NCBI GenBank assembly: GCA_013397435.1
Contig: VZRG01000301.1
Location: 310,001 to 374,000 of the forward strand
Source of the DNA: Erythrocercus mccallii
Taxonomy: Eukaryota > Chordata > Aves > Passeriformes > Dicruridae
Length of the DNA stretch: 64,000 nucleotides
Direction: 5' to 3'
Under the pieces are notes generated by a model. It had not been told where the DNA came from. It saw only the letters and a list, made by a program, of their open reading frames with translations, and did not search any database. Shown in pieces: positions 1 to 13,401 of this stretch. Position 1 is the first letter of the stretch, and each line of letters begins with the position of its first letter. The translations under genes and the position numbers were made by a program.

Positions 1-1023
1 AAAGATAAGAACGAAATATAGCATATGACCAGATAGTAAAAATGTCTCTGGAAACAAATTATCCACCAACAATCCAATTACTTGTTGCTTGCAGAACTTC
101 AATCTGTTAATTATCTCCATTCATTCTGAGTAACTTCTTCATTACTGAGATTCATTACAGGTCCGTTCAGGTCTCTGAAACTATTTAACACCTTTTGTGT
201 CCGAAAAAAGTACAGCATCATCAAGCTTTCAAACCTCAAAGGTAGGGTTTTGTCCTTGGATATATTTATGTATTTCCTATTGCAGTCAAATAAGTTGGAA
301 CACAATAACTGATCCAACAGGGTTTTACTACTTTTTCACAGCTTAAAAGATTCTTCATACATTTTATGATTTCTAATATCATCTGGAGTTTAGAGACATT
401 TTGATCCTTGCCTACCTAAATACCTGAAAAACCCCCAAATCTAATATCCACATACAATCAGACCTTTTTGATTTCATTACATTGGCCCCTCAGTATTGTT
501 CAGTGCATATCCAGGACAGTTAAGGTTTCACACAAGATTATTTTTTGATAATGTATATCTATGTAACTATGTGAAGATATAGATTTGAGTGGAGGTATTC
601 TAACAGACACTTAGTATGAAAACTGCACTCAAAGGACTACAATCATCCTTAGAATGTAAACACAGTGTGAAATTTAGCTATTGAATGTCCAGAGGAGATG
701 ATCTTTATTGCAACACAACAATTCAGAGCAACAATTGGGCATAAAACAAAAGAAAATATCCATTCCCATAAAATAGCAAACTGAGAAGCTTTTTAGGAAA
801 TATTAGGTTGTGGAGATGTCCAGATCTATCTTGTCAAAAACACTGAGAAAACACAACTGAAACTAGAAGTAGATGCTATCTTTACTTGAAATTCACAGGA
901 ACTGAAAGAAATTTAATCATTTTGACTTTGATTAAAGAAATGAAAACAAATGAGCTTCATTATATTTGACACAGTCGTCAGGGATGAGGAAAGTCAGGGT
1001 ATTTATTTAGTAAAATGACAAGT
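1..1023. other. Intergenic AT-rich sequence
   Basis: No gene, RNA gene or recognisable repeat seen. The only longer frame (minus, about 68 codons) has no family features. Confidence 0.6.
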
Positions 1024-1500
1024 CAGTGGTTGATGGAAAGCTGAATATGAGTCAGCAGTGCCCTGGCAGCCAGGAGTGCCAGCTGTGTTCGGGAGGGCAT
1101 CAGGCACAGTATCGTCAGCTGGGCAAGGGATGGGATTGTCCTGCTCTGTTTGTTCAGCCTGGAGAAGAGGACACTGAGAGGAGACCTCATAGCAGCCTAC
1201 AGGTTCCTCACTAGTGAGGTGACCAGTGCCAGGACCCAAGACCCAAGGGAATGGTCTGAAACTGTGTGAGAGCAGGTTTAGGTTGGTTATTAGAAAAAGG
1301 TTCTTCCCCCAGAGGGTGGGCACTGGAACAGGCTCCCCAGGGAAGTGGTCACAGCACAAACCTGACAAGGTTTAAGAAGTGTTTGAACAATGTTCTCAGG
1401 CACAGGCTGGGAATCTTGGGGTGTCCTGTGCAGGGTCAGGAGTTAAACTTGATGATCCTGATGGGTCCCTTCCAACTCAGAATATTCCATGATTATATGA
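1024..1500 (+). mobile_element. CR1 LINE, 3' end fragment
   Basis: The sequence follows the bird CR1 3' end. It starts near GCTGAATATGAGTCAGCAGTG, continues through CAGCCTGGAGAAGAGGACAC, AGAGGGTGGGCACTGGAACA and CCCAGGGAAGTGGT, and ends in GATGATCCTGATGGGTCCC then ATTCCATGATTATATGA. There is an internal deletion near 1150, where the segment before the 'CTGGAGAAGAGG' block is missing. This is a dead, 5'-truncated copy. Reading frames of about 60-120 codons on both strands here are chance frames inside the repeat. Confidence 0.9.
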
Positions 1501-4500
1501 TTTATGTGTATATTATATATAATTTTATTATTAAAACATGTATTAATCGCTTCTCTGTGTTTCTGAAGCAACATACCCTTCAAGGTGGCTCTGGATTTTA
1601 AATACTCTGAATTATGTTTGAAAACACATAATGGTCTCAAAATATTTCATCTCTAAACAGCTAAACACTGAAAAGAACCCATCATCACCCAATTGTTGGC
1701 GTGATTTTCTGAGAGGTTTAAGGTTATAATCAAATTTGTCTCAGTACAAAAAGACAGATCTGGAATCCATTTGTTCATAACACAGAATTATTCTAACTAT
1801 GGAGATGGAAATTGCATGGCAAAGTAGGTGTTGTTTTCCTCATCTGTGTGTTGTCAAGACACCCTTCTTTTGAGAAGGCAGACTCAGTAAAATCTCTGAA
1901 AAATTTTAGGTTCTCACTAAAACCAAAAATACTTTATTCATAAAGCACTCTTCAATCTTGAAAATATTTCTGTACATTTTAATAATTAACCTCTTAATAT
2001 GCTCTATCATCTGTACATCTGGAATTGTGCAGGCAATTTAATCTACTCTGTAGCTGGACACTAACAATATTGATACTTTTATTTTCTAATAAATAACTTA
2101 AAAAACAATAATGTAGGCAAACCAGACTTCTTCAGTACTATAATTCTCTTACATCTCAGTTTTTAAAGGCACTGGCCTTGTTATTCCAAAGATGTCTGGA
2201 TTTTTTTTTTTTTTTAGCTAACTTATTTCACCTATTTTAGGCTGTATTTGAAATAAAGAATGCTGAATTGCTATACTCTGTATCTTACTAACAGCTATCA
2301 CAGTGTGTTACAGGTTAAATGAAGCCAAAATGACTAAGACAAGTTTTGCTTTTAGAAATGCACCGTAGAAAAGGGAGTTCTCTTTTTTAGCAGTCTGTCT
2401 GCTTTATCTTAACTGACACCAGGCAAGTGGCTCTGCAATGCCCTCTGTGTATTTCAGTGTGAAGTTTCACTTACAGCCCTTCACAATCCTTGTTTTAACA
2501 GATTGTCTTTATTTTTTTTAAGGGGTTACTAGATGGGCAAACTCACAAAAACTTTTACTATATTACAGGAGCTCAGAAGAGAAACATTTCCATAGGAATT
2601 TTAACTTCATTAACAAAAAGACATTTTAGAAGGTTTCCAGCTATGGATTCAGCACTACATTGCCTGATTTTTCCAAGATCACAATTGAAGCTTTTAGAAT
2701 TAGTACCTTAGATATCTCAAACATTCATTCTGCTAGAGAAATATTATTTTGTCCCTATTTTCATGTGAATTTAACTACTGAGAAAAGTATTTTACTGTCT
2801 AGAGATCAAAGCCTTTTTTCCATTATGCAAAAAGAATGATATAAGTAACAGCAGTTGAAGCATATCTACCTTAATAGTCCTCATCAATACTACAGTCTAT
2901 AAGAGGATATTTTTGATTTCCCCCACTTCCAGGAGAATAAGAAGATTTGTGCAGACATCATGGAAACAGAATATGGTCACCAAATCTTTCAAATCAATGA
3001 GTGTGAAACACAAAACACTCAGTATGAGTAGCAGACCACAAATTAAATTTGTAGACTTAAGACTTATGAAAAAATAAACCAATTATAATTACCTAAGAAA
3101 TAAGCTAAAAGAACAGCAGATTCCTCCTTTCCTAGATCATCTTCTGCCTGCAAATGGAAGATATTTGGTGTGCAAGCTTTGGAACATATTAAAAAACCTT
3201 ACACAACACATGACACAGCTATTAAAACATAGCTATTTTTATATTTTAGAATAATTACTCTCCCTTAGCATGCAAAGCTACTGATTATCTCTGATTTCCA
3301 CAAGAACATGAGAAAACATCCAATCCAGTATGGACTTGGTCTTTCCTGCAATACTGTAATATATATAAAAAGCTGGAGAGTTAAAAAATAATTTAAGTGC
3401 ACCACAGATACATTCACGCTGTGTTGACAGCCACAAAAATGCCTTTCCAGGACTCTCTTGTTACAGTAAGTTAGGAGGCAGAGCTTACATTTTTCACTTA
3501 CACTATGGTTTGACAGATATGATAATGGATCCTATTCCAGTGTTTATGGAAAACCTGCAACATGCCAAGGATGTCTTACAGCTTTGGTTGCATAACAAGC
3601 AGCTATGAGCTCTTAGTGTGTGCTATGCAGAGTACCTTCACAGAGTTAGATAGCTTACTCTAGAAATTAAAGTATTTATACGTAAGAAATACTTCTTTAA
3701 GATTGAGGAACTGCTAATACCAAGATGGAAAAATGTTTACTGGAGCAAATACATTATATTGATATGAGAACAAGCTTCTAAACTTAGCTCCTTCAAAAGG
3801 ATGTAATTTCCAATAGCTGATCAAATCAAATCTATTTCAAGATATATTAGTCAGCCTTCTTGGAAGTCTATAATTACTGAATCATTAGTTGGGTTGTCAT
3901 ATGCAAAATCTGATGCTAAATAGTTTTTATTTCTTACATTTAATTTTTTTCTCTAAGTCATACTAAGTAACACAAAATGATATAAAGCAGTGTATGTGAA
4001 ATAAAAGACTCACTAAAGTTCAGCTCACTATTTTTATTGCCAAGAGACAGAAACACAGAGGTCTCATTTCCAAATGGACATGTGCGTGTCTATTTAGGAA
4101 GAAGGACATGAATTCACAGTGTGGCAGTGTCAGCCAATAAAACATAGGAAGAACACCCTATTAATCGTCTCCCAGTTCTAACACAGTCCCAAATTCTTTA
4201 AGTCATTTACTTCAACCTGCACAACTGATAGCTGCAGAACAGAGATTTGATGTTAAAGTCACTGCAGGATAAAGGGTGGTAATTAGTCTGAGGGGAACAT
4301 AAAAAAAGAGGGCAATGCAAGGTGTGTAAGGAGAATTACTGTCAAAAAGGGCCAATGTGAATTTGTTTAAAGTGTATAACCTCAGAGAATGTCAGTCTGA
4401 ACTTTCTTCATTTGTGTGGTTGCCTTTGATAAATCCAATAAGGATGCCTGCCAGCCTCATGCCAAGTTACTGGACTGGAGCTGTCCACCAAAGACATTAT

Positions 4501-7500
4501 AAATGAAAATAGAAAGAAAAGTAAAAAATCCAAATAAAGAATGAATAATTTCTTAACTATATGTTAAAAAGCATCTCTGGGAATCAATAAAAAGTTGAAT
4601 GTTCAGTGTTATATCCCTAGAGCATATTATTATCCTTGCCAGTTTATTGTTCACAGAACAGCACCAAAGGCATGCACACATCTACTAGTAAATATTACAA
4701 AAGATGTAAGGACTCTGCTATTAAATTATAGCTTCTAAACTTATGGGGAAATGCTATTGCCTGGGCATTTTATGAACTGCTAGGCCCCTATCAGTGAAAA
4801 TCATTCATATGCGTGTCCTTAACTTTGTGTGAATTAGCAGCCTCTGGCTGTGCTCCGTTTCAAAGGTCCATTGTCCTTCAAGTTACACATTTGAACATGC
4901 AAAGAAAGGCTCCAGGCTCACAAGTTCTGTAGCTCACCCCTGAATCTAGAACGGTCACATCTACTTATCTGTTAGCAAATGCTCCCCCCCGATTATTCCC
5001 AAGGAATGTTTGACCTTGCTGGCATAGATCAAACCCCACTCATAGAATGTCTGAAGAGCTGTTTCCAGTTGTCACTTTGCACAGCAGAAACATCATTTTG
5101 GGAACAAGAAGACAGTTTAAGAATGTAGACAAGAAAAGCCATGGCATTTGCCTCAGAGCCAGCAAACGCTTTCAGGGCTAAGTTCGTGAAGCACCTTCAA
5201 ATCCAGAGCCTCGTGATTAAGATTGTCTTCTAGGAGACAGATTTTAGCTCCATTAGGCTGACTGAATTTTCACCTTTTTGTTTAACAATTGTTACAATTA
5301 TTGTTAAAATAAGAAAGGTAAGAGAACATCATCTCCAACTACAACTGGAAAGATTATCTTGTATGTAGGTATAAATGTTTCCTAACTGTACACCAGAAAC
5401 AAAGTAGCATTTTCTTGTAAAGTCCTGAGCTCTGGGGCACAAGAAAAAGGGGCAGTTGAATAGGATCATACGGTTATAAGCATCTTGCTTAAAGTTGGGG
5501 TTTAGTGTTAGTTTATACAGACACACTTAAATTCTTCGTACACTATGCTGAATTCCAATTCCAAAACATTCCTAAAGGAGAGTAAGCCTTAATATTTTTT
5601 TTTACTGAAACTCTACTCCGAAGTATTGTAAATGCATTGAATCTCTACCAAATACTGGGTCTGCTTTGAATTTGATTGTGTAGGAGCACACTTATTCAAA
5701 TTCACTCACCTTGTAGCCAGTATAATTCTTCTATTAAAAAAGTCTATAGTTTTAACAAGGGAAAAAACAAATAACGTACTTTGAGGTTCTCATTAATATT
5801 AATCTTGGCGAGAGGCAGGAATGTACTCATTTTAGATTTATAAAAGGCACACACTGGACACAGTGATGTAATTTACTTAACTGAAAACCAAACAGAATAA
5901 AAATCACTCTAAACCTTGTCCTCTCATTATGCTACCTCTGCTGCTAAAAAAAAATGGAAATGATATATAAGATTTACAACATAGACTGAATGTAAGGATT
6001 TACACACTCAGTCATCCTTAGACCAACTAGAAAAGCTGATTCCAGTATTAGTGAGTCTAAAGCAGGAGACATACCAATTTTGCATACATTCTTGGGATTA
6101 ACTCACAGATTCATTTTGTTACCATTCAGAAAAGAAGTAAATAAATTATGCTTCAGTGAAATTGAGCTAGCATAAGCAAAACAGGCAAGAGCCACACCAT
6201 ACCTTGTTTTCCACTTGTAATTCAAGACTACAAACCCTCAAACTTTGCAGTCTATGGAATATCTTTCTGCGTTATCTGTATCTCTGCACTACCTGTCTCT
6301 AGAGATGCTTATAAATGTGATATATGAGCTCATAAGGTGGCTGCTTCAGATCCTGTGCAGTTTAGGATCAGTGTAAATGTAGTATAAAGCAGACAGCAAG
6401 AATTTGGCAGTCACCCGCATGTGAATAATTTTTAAAATGAGGGTCAGAGGTGTAAAGTAGAAAAAAAAGTTATTAGATCATAGTTTCCAACTTAGTGAGT
6501 TCTCTGTCCCTGTAACCTTCAGTCTTCATTGCTGAGCTGCATGAGGAACAACGCTCCTGTATGGCAAAATAAAATCTTTTACTTCAAATAAAATATATGT
6601 AGGATATTTCAGAGCAACTAAATTTAACACAACAGAGCATGTTGGCAAACAAAGAGCACCAGCTGTCAGCACCCAGAGCTGACACAGTTATTCTTTGTTC
6701 AATTAATTATCTAGGTTGGTTCATTGCTGTATTGCAGCCTAATTAGGGTAGAAGTTATATGATCACTTCTTTCACCAATCCTCTGGTTCTGTGGGTCAAA
6801 TCTTTGTTTCAGAAGCAAAATTCTCTCATTTGTATAAATTTTCAGCTCTAGGTTACAGAGACAAGAACTGGGACTAATTTTCTCATTCTTGTTCATAATT
6901 CTAGGGACAGATTTTTTCAGGGTTTTACACTCTTTAAGACTACCACTTCATTTAAGGTCAACAAAGTTATGTGATGTGGTAGGAGTGAAAACTACATCTT
7001 AGCCTTACTTCTAGAGAACCAAGTGCTCTGAAATACTTAGGTCCCAGGAAAAGAAAAATTTTGTAATTGCTTTTTTGAATTAGGATCTAAGTAGCTCTCG
7101 ACACAGCAATCACAGAGAGGACAGCCTCAAACATTTCTTTGAGTTTGTTCGCAACTGGAATAGTATGTAACAAGCTCTTGAAATTTGACAGAGATAGGAA
7201 AGTCTTGACTCAATAGGATTAAATAAGGTTTTGTGTTATCAAAAGCCAACCCAACGCACACAGGACATTTTTCTCTTCCTACTGAGAAGCAATGAAAATT
7301 TCATGGGAGACTATACTAATGAAAAATGATAATAGTGAATATTATTTTGGAATAAAAAACAAGTTCTCATAAAGCCAATTATGAGAAGTATATTTCATAT
7401 ATTGTGTATGGAGAATCCCATCGTACATGTTGGTCGTGTGGAACTATTAAATTGAAAGACATAGATTTTTCTTAGATGCTTTGGGCTTTAAGTAATCACA

Positions 7501-10299
7501 TTTTACCTTCAGATTTCTGTCATTTTGTATGGATTTCAAAACAGTACTGACTGTGTTATTTAGTCTGGAAAGTGGTGGGAAGAAAAATGAATGTGAATAT
7601 ACTGTGAAACCACTTTTAAGAAATGTATTTACAAGGCACTTGCTACAAGTATTATGAAAATTTTAAATGCTTAACAGAAAGTTCATTGCTTGTATCTAGT
7701 TTTGCACATGCAAAGAAATGCTACTGAGGCACCTTGGAAAATCATGTTTGTCCTTAATGAATTAAGAAAAGGCTTTACTACAGACACTTGCACTGAACTT
7801 CTCTCTAATGTGGCACTGCGCTACACATCAAGTAGTTATCTCTTCAATTTATAATATAAAATCCATTTATAGCACAGAATAATGGGCATGTTTCATTTCC
7901 AATTAAGATTACTCATCTGTTCACACCCACGAAGATTTCTACTGTGCTTTTAATTTACCATTGCTTACTGTAATGCACCCAGTTTAATCACAGTATCATC
8001 AGGAATCAGATCATTAAACCAGGGCTGTACTGAACTAATTTAATCTTCTTGGGGGTGAAAAAAGAATGCGAGAGAACATTTTAGATTCAAAGTACTTGGG
8101 CTTTTCTTTTTGTAACATTACTTACCATCTCACTTCATATTTCAAAATTGCTTAAAATTATGAGGCTGGCATGCCAGTTTGACCAGGTTGACTCGAAAAA
8201 AGTGTCAGCTCTTCATCTAGAACCCTATAAAAGGAGGCAGATATAACAGAGAGACTTGATTTGACACAGAGCTCATAATCAACAACAACAAAAAGAATGT
8301 AAAGACAGGAACAAAGTTCATTAAAATTGCTTGGAGTGTTCATATTTGCTTTTGCACTTTTGCATATTTCAAAAGCACCACAGAATTTTTTTTAATGTCT
8401 GTGCATTTCTGGGCAAGAGAGATCCAGATCCAGGCCATGTGGAAGATTGGGACTGAGGTGTTCTGACAAAACTGCATCAGGAGTATAGGAAAGTTGTTTT
8501 AGAAACTTACTCAGGCTGAGATCAAAATGATTCATTGAAATAGTAGAGAGCTACAGATAAGAATTACCACTATTTGTGATACACAGGAGAGGTGAAGGTG
8601 CATGAGTCCTGACATTGCGAATACAGAAAGGGTTTAGGCCAGCAGTGAATCACAGCAGCAGCTGAAGGATCCCCTCTCACAATTTTCTCCTACAAAGGCA
8701 TTTCCAGGACTTCAGTGTCATGGTTGAAAGACATAATTTTAGAAGTAAACACAATTTAGGGTTAAAACTTTGCTGCTTGCTCATTTATCTCCAAATCTTT
8801 CACTCAAGGAAACAGAGGACTCAGGCTTGTTTTCTTGGTAAGAATTATTTTGCACTGTGTAGAAGAGATTGATTCACTATAGCAGTTAGTCAGCAAAAAC
8901 TTCAATCAGTAGAGAAGAAACAAAGGTTACTTTCCAAGGTGAATGTTTTAGGTTGTGAATACCCCCTGGCCTAGGAGATGCAGTTTCTTGTAATGAGTTA
9001 CACTTTAACTGCCTACCTGTTTCAGGTAAGTCACAGGCAAGGAGTGCAGAGCAAGGAAAATGTTGCTATAACGACACTTGACTCTTGCACCCACTTTAAA
9101 TGACAGTCAGCATAAACAAACAGAGCCTTCAGGATCTAATCTGTGTAAAAATAACCACTGAAGAACAGAAAAATTGTAAACTGGCATGGGATGATATGCT
9201 GATCTCCATCAGTAATGGAATTGTGAAACCTCAATACCAGTACCAGCTTTACCTATATGCATCTCAGACAAAAAGTCCTAGCAAAGAAAGAAAAAATTTG
9301 AAGGAGCCACATGCATCAGCAACATGTTTCAAGGGCACAGAAATAAAATTTCCGCAAGCATTTCAAGTCAACAACAAAATGCAGTGTTAGAAGAGGAGTT
9401 GAATACAAAACAAACCCTCCAAACTACTAAGGTATGCCACAAAATGTAGAGGTGTCTGTTCTTAAATACTTTGAAAGGCCAGAGACAAAGCAATGTGCAC
9501 AAGAGTACATCTCATGTCAAGAAATAAGGAATAAGCAATTTTCATTAGAAGAAATTGTATTTTGCTCACAGTCTTTGTGGCACTAGTTGCTTGCTATATA
9601 TCAGCTTGTTGCCGTACAGGCAATGAAGCTTTTCCTGTCAAACCCAGTCAGCCTTCATTGCTTATGGTAATGAACAACATAGTTTTGTCATTTGTCTCTT
9701 CTTAATTTCAAATGCTACTGTATAGGAAGTGATATACTTCTTTCTGTAAAGCACCTGCGATTTTCATGCTAGCTTGAAATACTTTTTCTTGTTTACCTGA
9801 AGTAGATGAAACTAATCTTAATTCTTTTTTCTTGTAGGTGTTTTACAAATAGCATTCTCTTTATGGGTAAAAGATTGTAGGAATACAGACATACATCTGT
9901 CACTCCTACAAATAGTTATCATTAGCAATATACAAAATATCCCTATAAATCCTCAAGTATTTCCTGTACAGATTTTGGAAGATTCCAAGGAACTTCACAC
10001 CAGATATACAAGTAAATGCACTTTCAAATATTTTCTAAAAATATGTCTACCTTCTTAGCAAATGCCTATTAGGAGAGATTTTTTACCTTTCCTACAAAGA
10101 AGACCATGATGGTCTTTTTTATGTTAAATGCATTGCAAGGGTTGAACAGCACCTTCCTGCACTCCAAACCCATGGTTATTCTAACAAAAGAGTTGACACT
10201 TGAAGTTTCCAGAGATATTGTGGAAAGGCAAATCCTAAGAAATAGCCCAGGAACGGAGAAAAGAATTAGAATACCACAGAGAAAAGAATTAGAAAATAA
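1501..10299. other. Intergenic AT-rich desert
   Basis: About 8.8 kb with only short chance reading frames (60-96 codons). I see no splice-flanked exon, RNA gene or recognisable mobile element. Some conserved non-coding elements may be present, but sequence alone cannot show them. Confidence 0.55.
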
Positions 10300-11658
10300 T
10301 GTTATAGGTGAATGTAGAATGTAATTCATACTAAGTTATTTCATAAGAATATTTTGTTAAAACTAGTAGAAATAGTATCAGTTTAAAAGTCAGGCTTTTC
10401 CAGGAAAGCCACAAAATATCAACGCAGCAACAGATGGGCAAGGCACGCCCATCAGCATCGGAGATAAGGAACATTAACGTGTACCGGCCAGGCAACCTAT
10501 ACCTTATTCACCAGAGGCAAAGTGCTAATTGCTGTTCCCAAAACAGAACAATAACGACACTCAGCTTCGATCGGCGAGCAATCTACGTCCAGAAACCAAC
10601 TATCAAGGCTATTGTCGAGCCTCAAGTATGGTCCTCACAGAAACAAAGACTGTCTCTGTCCAAAACTTGGAGACATCCTGCCACACTTCAAACCATATTT
10701 TTCGGTTCCAGATGACTTCATACCCACCAAAAGAAGTTGCTTCCTACATTGTACACCTTAGCCTCAGGCTATGAAAAACAGTATAAAACCACACCGCAGA
10801 ACACATGTGTTTGTGGACTCAGAGAGGGTGTTGTTTTGACGTGGACTCTGTGACACCAGGTGCCGATCCCCGGGCCAGCACCTTGGGATTTTGGGATTCG
10901 TGGCTCATTTTTCTATTTTCCAAATTGATCNNNNNNNNNNNNNNNNNNNNNNNNNNNNNNNNNNNNNNNNNNNNNNNNNNNNNNNNNNNNNNNNNNNNNN
11001 NNNNNNNNNNNNNNNNNNNNNNNNNNNNNNNNNNNNNNNNNNNNNNNNNNNNNNNNNNNNNNNNNNNNNNNNNNNNNNNNNNNNNNNNNNNNNNNNNNNN
11101 NNNNNNNNNNNNNNNNNNNNNNNNNNNNNNNNNNNNNNNNNNNNNNNNNNNNNNNNNNNNNNNNNNNNNNNNNNNNNNNNNNNNNNNNNNNNNNNNNNNN
11201 NNNNNNNNNNNNNNNNNNNNNNNNNNNNNNNNNNNNNNNNNNNNNNNNNNNNNNNNNNNNNNNNNNNNNNNNNNNNNNNNNNNNNNNNNNNNNNNNNNNN
11301 NNNNNNNNNNNNNNNNNNNNNNNNNNNNNNNNNNNNNNNNNNNNNNNNNNNNNNNNNNNNNNNNNNNNNNNNNNNNNNNNNNNNNNNNNNNNNNNNNNNN
11401 NNNNNNNNNNNNNNNNNNNNNNNNNNNNNNNNNNNNNNNNNNNNNNNNNNNNNNNNNNNNNNNNNNNNNNNNNNNNNNNNNNNNNNNNNNNNNNNNNNNN
11501 NNNNNNNNNNNNNNNNNNNNNNNNNNNNNNNNNNNNNNNNNNNNNNNNNNNNNNNNNTTTTTCTATTTTCCAAATTTTCCCGAAATTTGTAAATAATTGT
11601 AAATAAAACTTTTTGATTTTTCTATTAAAATCGGATTGGCGATTTTTCATTTATAAAA
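10300..11658 (+). mobile_element. LTR A: endogenous retrovirus LTR, interrupted by an assembly gap
   Basis: It starts TGTTATAGGTGAATG, like LTR C (TGTTATAGATGAATT), and ends GGCGATTTTTCATTTATAAAA, like LTRs B and C. It has a TATA box (TATAAAA, 10782-10788) after GCCTCAGGCTATG, a GC-rich leader and a polyadenylation signal AATAAA at 11602-11607. Without the Ns the two parts total about 730 bp, close to the 696 bp of B, so the gap may not represent that much missing sequence. The terminal CA is mutated to AA, and I find no matching target duplication (AATAA before, ATATG after). It may be older than B and C, or a recombined or collapsed provirus. Reading frames inside it (for example 10434-10715) are not retroviral genes. 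Confidence 0.85.
10931..11557. other. Assembly gap of 627 Ns inside LTR A
   Basis: The bases are unknown. The same 19 bases TTTTTCTATTTTCCAAATT occur just before the gap (10908-10926) and exactly at its right edge (11558-11576). Any reading frame called across it is an artefact. Confidence 1.
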
Positions 11659-13401
11659 ATATGAAGAATTTAAATAATTAAATTTGAGACAAATCAGCAT
11701 TCTGCAATAAACTGATCCTTCTACATTAATTCAGCTTGAGGTTGGAGCACATTGGTAAGCACAAGGGAGATATGGGCACTGGGTGGGGGGTCAATTCAGT
11801 GCTGAATAGTGCTATGAATAAAGAGAGCTTGATTCTGCAGAATTGCCCATCTGGCCTTTTCACAGAACATGAAATTAATTAAATAACAAGACCAAAGCAT
11901 TTCTCTGCCTCAATTTTTCTCTGAAAATGATAGAATATAATTATGCTCACATATGTAAGAAGCTCCTGTAAAAAGCAAAACCTATTAATCAGTTAATCAG
12001 GCCACACTTCAATAGAACCTTTAATGCTCTGCATCCAGGGGTGTTTCACCAAAAGGCAAGTTAGAAACTCAATTAATTATGAATTATTTTAATAAATTAT
12101 TTGTAAGCCTGGATTTAAAGGAGATATACATATGCCAATATATCAAATTATCATGAGTGTGAGAACCCCAAAGCTATCATAAGCTGCAACTGGAAACTTC
12201 ATAAATAGAGGAGGCTAAGAATTGGTTTAATCTGAATCTAGAAAAAATCTGAAAGCTACTGAATTTTGAAGATCCCAATAGAAATTGAACCCTGCAAGTC
12301 AAAGAAGAGGCTTACTACATGATTGAAGTTAAGTAGGTCACTTCATATATGCTCTGATATGAACACAGACTGAAGCCAAATACACAAGTGAACATCAAAA
12401 AGACCCTGCATCTTCTTTTCCAGCTATGTAATAACTGTGCCATACTTCCATACCCAAAATGTGAAGCTGTTGTCATTCCACATTCCTGTGCAGGACTGAT
12501 GCAGAGATTTGAATGGTGCCTACAGATTTAATAATAATTTGTTTTTATGTAAGCATACTGTGTTGTCTTCAATATAATTTAAAAAAAAATGGGTTTAGGC
12601 TTTCTATTGCTTGAATAGTTATAATTTACTAGAAGTTTTGTTCATTTTACATAAGGAAAAAAATAATTGTAAATTGCAGTCTTCACAACTCCCTGAAGTA
12701 CTCAAGACAGCTATGCAGTCAAGGCAATAAAATGTTGTACAATATCATTATTTATATGAGAAAGAAAATCATTTTACTATCTGTGTTACTTGGGTATCAT
12801 CAGCTTTGTGTCTTTTGGTTCTATTAGCCTCCTCATCACCACACAGCCTCGCTCCTGTCAGCCCTGCTTTTAGCTCTCAGTGCCTCCTTACCCTTTCCAA
12901 GACAGTGAGCACTTATAAATGGCTCTGACACCTTCCCATTGCCCTACTTTGTCTGATAAGGTGGTGAAAGCTGCCCGAGGCATGTGACCAGATTTCAGAG
13001 CGCAGGACAGGATGACTCAAGAGATGTAACACCATCTTTGATGGGGGAAAAAAATGTAGAATGGAGAAAAGAAAGGTGAGCAAAATCTGGGACAAAATTT
13101 TTAGCTGGATGTCACAGAGGCATAGAGCTCTCTGTGAGTATTTCTCATCTAAAATATTTTCAAGGGAAATATTCTTACAGCAGCTTACATTAAAATATCA
13201 GTCTATCATCTTCTCTGTAGACTCAAGTGAAAAATCATATATTGCACCAAAATTGTTCCATTGTTTTTGGAAAATATTTTTCCCAAATGCTTTTTTTTCT
13301 GTCTAGGTATTTTCATAACATGATATACTACTGTTCTCAGCTGAAAGATTTCAAATAATTACCAAAGTAATTGTTTATCATTGTAAGTCTGCTAGCCCTG
13401 G
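11659..13401. other. Sequence between the oppositely oriented LTRs A and B
   Basis: 1.74 kb of mostly AT-rich sequence with a mildly GC-richer patch at about 12820-13020. It holds no gag/pol/env similarity that I can recognise, so it is probably host DNA between two independent insertions. Confidence 0.5.
13397..13401. repeat. Target-site duplication CCTGG (left) of LTR B
   Basis: CCTGG directly abuts the left end of LTR B and is repeated exactly at 14098-14102 on the other side. Confidence 0.88.

Noticed and set aside
1003..1601. Frames of 111-121 codons on both strands near 1.0-1.6 kb
   Set aside because: They lie inside the CR1 3'-UTR-type repeat and are chance frames.
10805..11650. Frames of 220-260 codons around 10.8-11.6 kb
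   Set aside because: They are almost entirely translated Ns of the assembly gap.
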